Source of the DNA: Mageeibacillus sp. UBA5734
GTDB taxonomy: Bacteria; Bacillota; Clostridia; Saccharofermentanales; UBA5734
Length of the DNA: 16,564 nucleotides
Assembly (NCBI GenBank): GCA_002419365.1
Contig: DIGA01000112.1
Span: 1 to 16,564, forward strand
Reading direction: 5' to 3'
Positions 1-5,611 of this stretch are shown here, piece after piece. Made by a program: the position numbers and the translations under genes. Within the stretch, counting starts at the first letter, position 1. Each line of letters opens with the position of its first letter. The notes under the pieces were generated by a model that saw only the letters and a program-made list of their open reading frames with translations, had not been told where the DNA came from and ran no database searches.

Positions 1-188
1 ACGGCACAATCGGTGTGCGCGAAGTTGTCAACCTGGCCGTCACCCTGGACGAACGGATCGGCGACGGCTTCTACTACGCCCGTTCCCTGAAGCGCTTTCA
101 GCAGATCCTGGAAAATCCGCACGAACTGGAGAAGCCCTGGCCGCCGCGGCAAGAAAGCAATGGCGACGAAGTCATCTTTGCGACTTGA
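1..188 (+). CDS. C-terminal fragment of an E2-like 2-oxo acid dehydrogenase acyltransferase-fold protein (5' end outside window)
   Basis: Only the last 61 codons are present, read from base 3 to the TGA at 186-188. The segment reads as the end of a chloramphenicol-acetyltransferase-like E2 catalytic domain: a beta strand with NLAVTLDERIGDGFYYA, followed by the helix RSLKRFQQILENP that closes this fold. In true E2 enzymes the equivalent site is DHRxxDG and its histidine is catalytic; here it is DERIGDG, so the histidine is replaced by glutamate. Such lipoyl-less, histidine-less E2-like proteins are known in anaerobic Firmicutes, and their reaction is unclear. The family call is moderately sure; whether the protein works with a dehydrogenase complex cannot be judged from this fragment. 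Confidence 0.6.
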   Translation, partial: GTIGVREVVNLAVTLDERIGDGFYYARSLKRFQQILENPHELEKPWPPRQESNGDEVIFAT

Positions 189-213
189 CAGCCCGGCCTT
201 GCTTCTTTAAACT
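185..213 (+). promoter_or_regulatory. promoter of tRNA-Thr
   Basis: A perfect -35 TTGACA (185-190) is followed after 17 bases by TAAACT (208-213). The expected start is near base 220, about 30 bases before the mature tRNA. The -35 box overlaps the TGA stop of the upstream gene (186-188), so the tRNA can be transcribed independently of that gene. Confidence 0.55.
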
Positions 214-249
214 ATCCCTTGCGCAGGTCAATCCGGCGCAAGACCAGAT

Positions 250-325
250 GCCTGTTTAGCTCAGTTGGTAGAGCAGCTGATTTGTAATCAGCAGGTCGGG
301 GGTTCAAATCCGTCAACAGGCTCCA
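250..325 (+). tRNA. tRNA-Thr (anticodon UGU)
   Basis: A full cloverleaf can be drawn. The acceptor stem is GCCTGTT (250-256) with AACAGGC (315-321). The D arm holds AGCTCAGTTGGTAGAGCA. The anticodon stem is GCTGA/TCAGC with loop TTTGTAA, placing TGT at 283-285. The T arm has GGTTCAAATCC. The discriminator is T322, and the CCA end is encoded (323-325). UGU reads threonine ACN codons, chiefly ACA. Confidence 0.97.
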
Positions 326-330
326 AGAGA

Positions 331-366
331 AAGCCATACAGCCGCAATGGTTGTAGGGCTTTTTTG
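331..366 (+). terminator. Rho-independent terminator of tRNA-Thr
   Basis: Six bases after the CCA end, arms AGCC-TACA-CC and GG-TGTA-GGCT pair, with single-base interruptions, around the loop gcaat. A run of six T follows (361-365 plus the end of the stem). It ends the tRNA transcript and separates it from the hic locus. Confidence 0.8.
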
Positions 367-402
367 TTTAATAAACATATCTCAATGACGCTCTTATTGA
401 TT

Positions 403-583
403 ATGCCGATTTTACCGGTAGCGTTACACTCTGGCAGACGGGTGGATTTTAAAAGACATAAAAGGATCTCACTTCCAGTACACTCACCTGACGAAGTCCG
501 GAAAGGTCACGATACCGCATCACCCGGGAGACATACCAAACATTGTCATCAAGTCAATCTTGAAGCAAGCGGGCCTGAAATAA
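403..583 (+). pseudogene. hicA: broken hicA toxin gene (mRNA interferase remnant)
   Basis: From base 422 to the TAA at 581-583 one frame encodes a clear HicA body. It has the ADGW turn, then KGSHFQYTH with the catalytic-type histidine, VTIPHHPGDIP, and the closing helix IKSILKQAGLK. HicA toxins are small double-stranded-RNA-binding-fold ribonucleases of about 60 residues that cut mRNA and are neutralised by HicB. The N-terminus is damaged. The in-frame codon at 419-421 is TAG, and the only sensible ATG (403-405) lies in another frame. An ancestral start like M-P-R-F-Y-R can be recovered only by shifting frame near 406-410. No ribosome site precedes it. Total length from 403 equals about 60 codons, the family norm, so lesions rather than a large deletion explain the loss. 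A short form starting inside the frame (CTG 431) is possible but would lack the first helix. Confidence 0.7.
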
Positions 584-606
584 GACCCGCTGAAACGGAG
601 GAAAAT

Positions 607-1029
607 ATGAAGCTGGTTTATTGGGCGTGTTTTTATACTGATTCAGAGGATGGATCTATCGCAGTTGTTGTTCCGGACCTTCCGGGCTGCACAACTGGCG
701 GCAATGATCTTGCCGAAGCTATTGAGATGGCAATTGACGCAGCATCCGGCTGGGTGCTTACCGAACCCGAAGATGGAAAGGATATTCCGCCATCCACCCC
801 CATTGACGAAGTTGAACTTGATCCTGACATGGGGAAAGGTTTTGTAGCCCCAATCGTTCTTGATATGGATAGTTATACTGAAAAGCATGGCAAGAAGTCG
901 ATTCGGAAAAACCTGACAGTTCCAAATTGGTTGAACACCAGGGCAGAACTGGCACACATCAATTTCTCGCAAGTATTGCAAGATGCACTGATCGAACGAC
1001 TTGGCCTGTCAGATCGAAAAGGAGCCTAA
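607..1029 (+). CDS. hicB: HicB-family antitoxin
   Basis: This is a 140-residue protein. GGAGG at 597-601 sets the ATG at 607; in-frame codons further upstream run through the tRNA and are not used. Residues 1-60 form the HicB partial RNase-H-like fold: a short strand region, then VVPDLPGCTTGG (21-32) and the helix DLAEAIEMAIDAASGW. Residues about 99-135 (RKNLTVPNWL through INFSQVLQDALIERLGL) match the ribbon-helix-helix-like DNA-binding tail of this group. HicB binds and blocks the HicA ribonuclease and represses its own operon. The gene starts 23 bases after the broken hicA, the usual toxin-first order. With the toxin dead, the protein may be a leftover, a repressor only, or an antidote against a foreign HicA. 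Confidence 0.85.
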   Translation: MKLVYWACFYTDSEDGSIAVVVPDLPGCTTGGNDLAEAIEMAIDAASGWVLTEPEDGKDIPPSTPIDEVELDPDMGKGFVAPIVLDMDSYTEKHGKKSIRKNLTVPNWLNTRAELAHINFSQVLQDALIERLGLSDRKGA

Positions 1030-1079
1030 AAGACCCGACGCCGGGGATTTCACGATCTCCTCGTGTCACCGATGAATGG

Positions 1080-1676
1080 CTAACCGTCGTTTGACCCTTG
1101 GGCCAGATGCAGAACAAGGTCCACACATGCATCAATCCCCAGCGAAGAGGATTTCAGGCAGATGTCGTAGTTTTCGGCATAGCCAAATGTCTGACCGGTG
1201 TAATACTTGGAAAACTTCTTCCTCTGTTTGTCGATGGTCCGGATCTGTTCCTTGATTTTATGTTCAGACTGGTCCGGCAGCAGCTCTTTGATGTGCTGTA
1301 CCCTGAAGCTGGTATCCGCGCTGATAAAGAGATGCAGGCTGTTGTCAAATTCTTTGAGAATATGGTTGGCGTTCCGGCCAACAATGACGCAGCTGCCTTT
1401 TTCGCCAATTTCCCGGATGACTTTTGTCTGGGCTGCATAGAGTCGTTCACTCAAGGGCCTGTTATAGAAATCAAACAAGCTTTGGGCAAATCCGAAATCA
1501 GTTGGAATATTTTCGTCCCACTTGATCAGGCTGTCAGCGTCCAGGTTCGAATCATAAGCCACCTGATAGATGATTTCCTTGTCAAAATAGCCATAATCCA
1601 ATGCCTTGGCCACTCTTCTGCCTATTTCACCACCGGCTGCGCCGAATTCCCGGCTGATCGTGATAATTTTTTTCAT
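1080..1676 (-). CDS. cytidylate-kinase-like family protein
   Basis: This 198-residue protein belongs to the AAA_33/cytidylate kinase-like group common in Clostridia. It starts with MKKIITISREFGAAGGEIGR, in which SREFGAAGGEIG (8-19) is the family's glycine-rich nucleotide loop in place of the classical GxxGxGKS. CVIVGRNANHIL (96-107), the basic stretch DKQRKKFSKYYTG (149-161) and YDICLKSSSLGID (170-182) are the other family signatures. The likely reaction is phosphate transfer from ATP to a nucleoside monophosphate or similar small molecule; the real substrate is unknown for most members. It begins 15 bases after the ATPase stop, with AAGGTG as ribosome site, so it is the last gene of the amino-acid uptake operon. 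That position is unusual and may mean a regulatory or metabolic link. The family call is good; the substrate is open. Confidence 0.8.
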   Translation of the reverse strand: MKKIITISREFGAAGGEIGRRVAKALDYGYFDKEIIYQVAYDSNLDADSLIKWDENIPTDFGFAQSLFDFYNRPLSERLYAAQTKVIREIGEKGSCVIVGRNANHILKEFDNSLHLFISADTSFRVQHIKELLPDQSEHKIKEQIRTIDKQRKKFSKYYTGQTFGYAENYDICLKSSSLGIDACVDLVLHLAQGSNDG

Positions 1677-1691
1677 AACACACCTTAGTCG

Positions 1692-2432
1692 TCACAGAAC
1701 TTTATTGAGAAAGTCTATCGTTCTTGGCTCTTTCGGATGATTGAACACATCTTTTGGGGCGCCCGATTCGACAATATACCCGGCGTCCATGAAGACAACC
1801 CGGTCTGCAACTTCCCGGGCAAAGCCGATTTCATGGGTGACGATGACCATGGTCATGCCTTCTGCAGCAAGTTCTTTCATGACAGCAAGCACTTCGCCAA
1901 CCATTTCGGGATCGAGGGCTGATGTTGGTTCATCGAACAGCATGATGTCCGGATTCATGGCCAGTGCCCTGGCTATGGCTACACGCTGCTTCTGGCCACC
2001 GGAAAGCTGCGAAGGGAATGCATCCGCTTTATCGCTCAAACCAACACGCTGCAGCAGGGAAAGTGCTTTGGCCTGTGCATCTGCCTTGGACAGGATCTTC
2101 AGTTCTACCGGCGCCATCATGATATTCTGTATGACCGTTTTGTGGGGAAACAAGTTGAAGTGCTGGAAGACCATGCCGATATTCTCGCGGACTTTATTGA
2201 TATCGGTATGGCGGTCGGTGATGTTTTGCCCATCGACCATAATGGTTCCACTTGTTGCTGCTTCCAGATGATTCAGGCAGCGCAGAAAGGTAGATTTGCC
2301 GCTGCCTGATGGCCCCAGCAGAACAACGACTTCACCTTTCCTGATATCCATGCTCATGTCTTTCAGAACTTCGAGATGGCCAAAATTCTTTTTCAAATTC
2401 TTGACACTGATGATGATGTCATGCTCTGCCAA
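1692..2432 (-). CDS. polar amino-acid ABC transporter, ATP-binding protein (GlnQ/TcyN type)
   Basis: This 246-residue protein has every ABC ATPase motif: Walker A GPSGSGKST (40-48), Q-loop Gln90 (MVFQHFNLFPH), signature LSGGQ (143-147), Walker B IMLFDE (163-168), D-loop SALDPE and switch His200. The phrase FNLFPHKTV and the overall length are typical of the polar amino-acid uptake (PAAT) family, which energises import of glutamine, cystine, arginine or histidine. The ATG lies inside the end of the permease gene (14-base overlap), so the two are translationally coupled. As a peripheral protein, it acts on the inner face of the membrane as a dimer. Substrate cannot be set from this subunit. Confidence 0.95.
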   Translation of the reverse strand: MAEHDIIISVKNLKKNFGHLEVLKDMSMDIRKGEVVVLLGPSGSGKSTFLRCLNHLEAATSGTIMVDGQNITDRHTDINKVRENIGMVFQHFNLFPHKTVIQNIMMAPVELKILSKADAQAKALSLLQRVGLSDKADAFPSQLSGGQKQRVAIARALAMNPDIMLFDEPTSALDPEMVGEVLAVMKELAAEGMTMVIVTHEIGFAREVADRVVFMDAGYIVESGAPKDVFNHPKEPRTIDFLNKVL

Positions 2433-3090
2433 TGTTCACCCTCCTTTCAACACGTTTTGCCATTTTGCTCAAGGCAACGATGACAATCATATACATGATG
2501 CCGACAATCGCCCACGTTTGAAGACTCTTGAAGGTATTCCCGGAAATGGTCTTGCCCATGTTTGTCAGTTCCGGGAATCCGATAACCGACAGAATGGATG
2601 TATCTTTCAGCGTGATAATGAATTGGTTGATAATGGATGGAATCATGACCCGAAAAGCTTGGGGCAAGACAACAAGTCTCATGCTTTTGACATAACTCAA
2701 TCCCAGGCTGCGGCTGGCCTCCATCTGTCCCTTATCAATGCTCTCGATGCCGGCCCGGATGATTTCAGCCATGTAGGCACCGCAGTTCATCGCCAGCGCG
2801 ATCGTACCTGCTTGAAGGGCTGACAGGCGGAAGTCCTGTATCCCCATCATTTTTATCCCGGTCGGAACACCAAAGTAAATGAAATAGGCCAAAACAATCA
2901 GCGGGACTCCCCTGACCCCATCTACATAAGCTGTACCGAAAAAATTAAAAACCCGGTTCTTTCCGACATTCATCAAAGAAAAAACCAGGCCGATAATCAT
3001 GGCGAAAGACAGTGAAAGCAACGTTAACAGGAGCGTTTTCCCTAAAGCCTGCACCAACATGGAGCCGTATGTTTGCATGATTTGAATCAT
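2419..3090 (-). CDS. polar amino-acid ABC transporter, permease protein (HisM type)
   Basis: This 223-residue membrane protein has about five hydrophobic segments (roughly 14-40, 60-80, 90-112, 150-172 and 190-210). The cytoplasmic EAA loop, EASRSLGLSYVKSMRLVVLPQAFR (in pieces over 124-147), is the docking site for the ATPase, and the LPQAxR form is typical of the HisM/GlnP family. KDTSILSVIG (162-171) is another family hallmark. Only one permease gene is present, so the channel is probably a homodimer. It lies 82 bases downstream of the binding-protein gene, a gap that holds a terminator-like hairpin. The stop overlaps the start of the ATPase gene. Confidence 0.95.
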   Translation of the reverse strand: MIQIMQTYGSMLVQALGKTLLLTLLSLSFAMIIGLVFSLMNVGKNRVFNFFGTAYVDGVRGVPLIVLAYFIYFGVPTGIKMMGIQDFRLSALQAGTIALAMNCGAYMAEIIRAGIESIDKGQMEASRSLGLSYVKSMRLVVLPQAFRVMIPSIINQFIITLKDTSILSVIGFPELTNMGKTISGNTFKSLQTWAIVGIMYMIVIVALSKMAKRVERRVNIGRA

Positions 3091-3118
3091 GGATTATCCT
3101 CAAAACATCTTTCACAGG

Positions 3119-3152
3119 AAAAACGCGGGAAACTTGACCAGTCTCCCACGTT
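3119..3152 (-). terminator. intercistronic terminator-like hairpin between binding-protein and permease genes
   Basis: On the minus strand AACG-GGG-ACT pairs with AGT-CCC-CGTT, with small internal bulges, around the loop ggtca, and five T follow (3119-3123 complement). Partial termination here would give more mRNA for the binding protein than for the membrane parts, a common arrangement in such operons. Confidence 0.5.
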
Positions 3153-3172
3153 CATCCCGTTTGCTTAAAAAA

Positions 3173-3967
3173 TCATTTCAGGTATTTGTTGAGAATTTCA
3201 TCGTATGTGCCATTTGCCTTGATATTTTTCAGGCCGGCATTAAACAGATCCAGCAGTTCCTGATTGGACTTATTCATAATGGCAAATCCGTAAGGGGCGC
3301 CTTCGCTTTCCATGCCTGCAGGAATTTTAAGGGCGAGACCGCCTTCTTTGATCGAAGCTGCCATGATTGGGGTGTCTTCGACGCAAGCAACGCTGTTGCC
3401 CAGAAGGACGTCCTGATACATCGTCGGTGAGTCTTCAAAGGTTGTAACCGTAAAGCCATACTGGTCTTTGATGCTGTTGGCAAAATCTGCACCAGCTGTG
3501 GCGTTCTTGACTGCGACATTTTTTCCGGCCAAATCTGCAAAGCTTGCGATGTCACTGTCAGCTCCGACAACAAAAGTCTGCGTTGCATCAAAGTAGCCAT
3601 CCGAGAAGATCCAACCGGAATCAATGCGTTCCTGCTTGATCGTCGCACCGGCGATCAAACCATCCGCCTGGCCTGCCTGAACGGCTGCAACGGCAGCATC
3701 CCAACCCAGGCTTTCAAGTTTATAGTTGAAGCCCTGGTCTTTGGCAATGGCTGCAAGAAGATCGACATCAATACCAACAAATTCATTTTTTTCGTTCGTG
3801 TATTCAAAGGGCTTGAATACCGTATCTGTCACGATTAACCAGGTCTTTGCCGCTTGGGTTGTCGGTGCCGCTTCGGTTGCCTCAGTTGTCTCTTTAGCAG
3901 CACAACCGGCTAACAGTGCGCTTGCCAAAACCAGCATCGCGATGAAAATGGACAGGATCTTTTTCAT
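3173..3967 (-). CDS. amino-acid ABC transporter substrate-binding lipoprotein (SBP_bac_3 family)
   Basis: This 264-residue protein starts with a lipoprotein signal peptide: basic MKK, a hydrophobic core to residue 20, and lipobox LLAGC with Cys22 as the lipid-modified residue. A Thr/Glu/Ala-rich linker (26-41) follows, then a family 3 solute-binding domain: TDTVFKPFEYTNEKNEFVGIDVD at its start (broken here as 47-69), DGLIAGATI in the hinge region, and the C-terminal NKSNQELLDLFNAGLKNIKANGTYDEI. It captures a polar amino acid outside the membrane and delivers it to the permease. As first gene of the operon it has ribosome site GGAGGAAGA just upstream of the ATG. The ligand cannot be read with confidence; glutamine, cystine, arginine or histidine are all possible. 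Confidence 0.94.
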   Translation of the reverse strand: MKKILSIFIAMLVLASALLAGCAAKETTEATEAAPTTQAAKTWLIVTDTVFKPFEYTNEKNEFVGIDVDLLAAIAKDQGFNYKLESLGWDAAVAAVQAGQADGLIAGATIKQERIDSGWIFSDGYFDATQTFVVGADSDIASFADLAGKNVAVKNATAGADFANSIKDQYGFTVTTFEDSPTMYQDVLLGNSVACVEDTPIMAASIKEGGLALKIPAGMESEGAPYGFAIMNKSNQELLDLFNAGLKNIKANGTYDEILNKYLK

Positions 3968-4015
3968 AAATCTCTTCCTCCGCTGTTTTTATCCTACACG
4001 AAATCTTTCGGACAA

Positions 4016-4058
4016 TAAAAAAAATAGAATGCTATCTCCGTCGACAGCTTCTATTTTT
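4016..4058 (-). terminator. AT-rich hairpin with T-run in the leader of the ABC operon (terminator or attenuator)
   Basis: On the minus strand AAAAATAGAAGCT pairs with AGC-a-TTCTATTTTT around a 12-base loop, and the T-run extends to eight. It lies after the DUF3842 stop, so it may terminate that gene. It also lies only about six bases after the predicted start of the ABC operon transcript, so it must be passed before the binding-protein gene is reached. Confidence 0.55.
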
Positions 4059-4070
4059 CTCTAAGCTGCG

Positions 4071-4099
4071 ATTATATCGGTTATATGTACCTGTGTCAA
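4071..4099 (-). promoter_or_regulatory. consensus promoter of the amino-acid ABC operon
   Basis: Read on the minus strand, TTGACA (4099-4094), exactly 17 bases, then TATAAT (4076-4071): a perfect match to the housekeeping sigma consensus. The start should be near 4064. The promoter lies just past the DUF3842 stop. A six-base inverted repeat, CAGCTT (4045-4050) and AAGCTG (4063-4068), spans the start site and could be an operator. Confidence 0.85.
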
Positions 4100-4104
4100 A
4101 CAAC

Positions 4105-4515
4105 TCAGATCTCATGAGCTTTGACCTGAGCCACGAGTTCGTCGACCAGCTGGGGCACGGTTTTGGTTTCAACCCCTGCGATGACGATGTTGCATTTGTT
4201 CATCGGGACGAGGAGTTTTTGCGCCGGACTGGTGGCAATCGCATGGGCCATGGCTGGGGAGAGTTCTCCCATCAGAGAATAGGCACTGATAATGCCGATC
4301 GGACCGAGGATCAGTTCGACTTTGCTGCTGTTATAGACAATGGCGCTTTCGCCGGTAGCCCCTTCGGTTGCGCCGGCCTTGAGCATGGCAGCTGTGGCCA
4401 GGGAATTGGTGCCGAGGGCCAGGATTTGGGCGTGCGCACCCAGTGACTGGCGCAGCTTTTCGACAATCAGCCGGCCGATTCCGCCACCTTGGCCATCGAT
4501 GACTGCAATCCGCAT
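4105..4515 (-). CDS. DUF3842 family protein
   Basis: This 136-residue protein is recognised by its N-terminal MRIAVIDGQGGGIGRLIVEK, a glycine-rich turn (DGQGGGIG, 7-14) after a first beta strand, as in Rossmann-like folds. LGTNSLATAAMLKAGATEGATGE, GPIGIISAYSLMGELSP and LLVPMNKCNI are further conserved segments. DUF3842 proteins are widespread in Clostridia and have no proven function; a nucleotide or cofactor role is only suggested by the fold. A run of G (AGGGGG) sits eleven or so bases before the ATG. It is cytoplasmic, with no signal or membrane segment. It is transcribed in the same direction as the ABC operon but is separated from it by a strong promoter and a hairpin. Confidence 0.85.
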   Translation of the reverse strand: MRIAVIDGQGGGIGRLIVEKLRQSLGAHAQILALGTNSLATAAMLKAGATEGATGESAIVYNSSKVELILGPIGIISAYSLMGELSPAMAHAIATSPAQKLLVPMNKCNIVIAGVETKTVPQLVDELVAQVKAHEI

Positions 4516-4613
4516 GGTTCGTGTCCCCCTTTGTGTCGCCGTTGGTTTAAGTAATCTGTATTGATCATAGCAAAAGCAGCCCTTTCTGTCATGAATAGAG
4601 TCTCAAGGGCTGG

Positions 4614-4642
4614 TTGAACCCAGGCAGAAAACACCTTATACT
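4614..4642 (+). promoter_or_regulatory. promoter of the VanZ-like gene, placing the start at the ATG
   Basis: TTGAAC (4614-4619), 17 bases, then TATACT (4637-4642). With the usual distance, +1 falls on base 4649, the A of the first ATG. No Shine-Dalgarno sequence lies before the ATG, which fits a leaderless mRNA. Confidence 0.6.
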
Positions 4643-4648
4643 GGCCAG

Positions 4649-5170
4649 ATGATGAACGCTCAAATCAATCGACTGAAAAACTGGCAAGGCCGCTGGTTTG
4701 GCCTCCTGGCCCTTATGTGGCTGGGAGTGATGTTCTGGTTCTCCAGCCAGCCGTCCTCAGAATCCTCGCAGCTCAGTGGTGGTGTCCTGCAATGGCTGGC
4801 CGATCAGACGGATGGGTTCATTCCCCTGTCCGTATTTCTGGACCCTCTGGCCCAGACCATCATTCGCAAGACCGCTCACTTTGCCAATTACCTGATCCTT
4901 GGGGTCCTGGTCACCCTGTCGGGTGGTCGGCGCAAACCTCTGCGGCTGCTTATACTGGGTCTTCTGGCCGCTGTTTTTGATGAAACCCATCAGGTTTTTG
5001 TCCCGGGACGGTCAGGAGAGCTGCGCGATGTCTTGCTCGATCTGGCAGGCTTTGCAGTGGGACTGGTCCTGGTCTGTGGCCTGCAGCGTTTATTCTGCGA
5101 TCAGCTGCCAGTGGATTCCAAACCGGTCGATGACCCAGCCGTACATCCGGGCATAAAATTGCGGTCCTAA
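4649..5170 (+). CDS. VanZ-like family membrane protein
   Basis: This 173-residue protein has three to four membrane helices. The family signatures are FWFSSQPSSES (29-39), RKTAHFANYLILG (73-85) and DETHQVFVPGRSGELRDVLLDLAG (pieces over 111-134), with the conserved His, Arg and Asp residues in or near the membrane. VanZ itself raises teicoplanin resistance; most relatives are of unknown role, possibly in cell-envelope lipid or glycan handling. The start is ATGATG; the first ATG coincides with the predicted transcription start and no ribosome site is visible. The last 27 or so residues are read from DNA that also encodes the C-terminus of the VOC protein on the other strand, so the tail after residue 146 probably arose by read-through and is not part of the fold. 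Confidence 0.88.
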   Translation: MMNAQINRLKNWQGRWFGLLALMWLGVMFWFSSQPSSESSQLSGGVLQWLADQTDGFIPLSVFLDPLAQTIIRKTAHFANYLILGVLVTLSGGRRKPLRLLILGLLAAVFDETHQVFVPGRSGELRDVLLDLAGFAVGLVLVCGLQRLFCDQLPVDSKPVDDPAVHPGIKLRS

Positions 5171-5491
5171 CGGCATACGCACAACACCTCCCGCCGAAAG
5201 TTGGTTGAACCAGTTGGCGACAGTTTCCGGGGCAGATGTCCGAACAATCAGGGTCGTTTGATCACCTGCAACGACACCATCTGGATTGTCACCGAAAGAG
5301 AACCGGGTCCCTTCGATGGTCATTTCGGCGTGCATGACCTGCTCCAGCAAGGCCTCCGGCATCGGGAACTGGGGATTGGGTGGTGCTTCTTTGAAGCGCA
5401 TGACTTGCTTATCGGTTCCAGAAAAAACCGTTTCGTAAAAATCGACAGCTTCAGCGCACGTGCCGTTAAAATAGAGATAAGGTTCTACCAT
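5090..5491 (-). CDS. VOC superfamily protein, PhnB-like (glyoxalase fold)
   Basis: This 133-residue protein begins MVEPYLYFNGTCAEAVDFYE, the standard opening of PhnB-like proteins. QVMHAEMTIEGTRFSFGDN and RMPLGPQFYARMYGWVIDRFGIHWQL (in pieces) form the remaining beta-alpha-beta-beta-beta modules. Many relatives are dimeric, with metal or small-molecule sites; the PhnB group has no single established reaction, and names such as demethylubiquinone methyltransferase are mis-transfers. The last 81 bases overlap the VanZ gene on the other strand. A GGA-containing site (AAAGGA, about 5503-5508) precedes the ATG at a rather long distance. It is divergent from rtcB. Confidence 0.87.
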   Translation of the reverse strand: MVEPYLYFNGTCAEAVDFYETVFSGTDKQVMRFKEAPPNPQFPMPEALLEQVMHAEMTIEGTRFSFGDNPDGVVAGDQTTLIVRTSAPETVANWFNQLSAGGVVRMPLGPQFYARMYGWVIDRFGIHWQLIAE

Positions 5492-5540
5492 GGATGTGCA
5501 CGTCCTTTCAATTAGGATTGACAGGCATGATTCAATTCTT

Positions 5541-5571
5541 TTGACCAGTAATCCGGCCTTTTTGTTACAAT
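5541..5571 (+). promoter_or_regulatory. extended -10 promoter of rtcB
   Basis: TTGACC (5541-5546), 19 bases, then TACAAT (5566-5571) preceded by TG at 5563-5564, an extended -10. The start should be near 5578, which leaves about 34 bases of leader including the strong site AAAGGAGG (5597-5604) before the ATG. Confidence 0.6.
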
Positions 5572-5611
5572 TTAGTTATAGCCTGCTCCTTCTATTAAAG
5601 GAGGTAACCAG

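Noticed and set aside
265..606. An upstream ATG at 265 would lengthen HicB to 254 residues.
   Set aside because: That start lies inside tRNA-Thr and the frame crosses a terminator and the hicA remnant. GGAGG at 597-601 sets the ATG at 607.
1051..1065. CACGA-tctcc-TCGTG hairpin between hicB and the convergent kinase-like gene, as a two-way terminator.
   Set aside because: The stem is only five pairs and no T-run follows on either strand.
250..1080. A small integrated element at tRNA-Thr with a duplicated attachment site.
   Set aside because: I find no second copy of the tRNA 3' end and no integrase gene.
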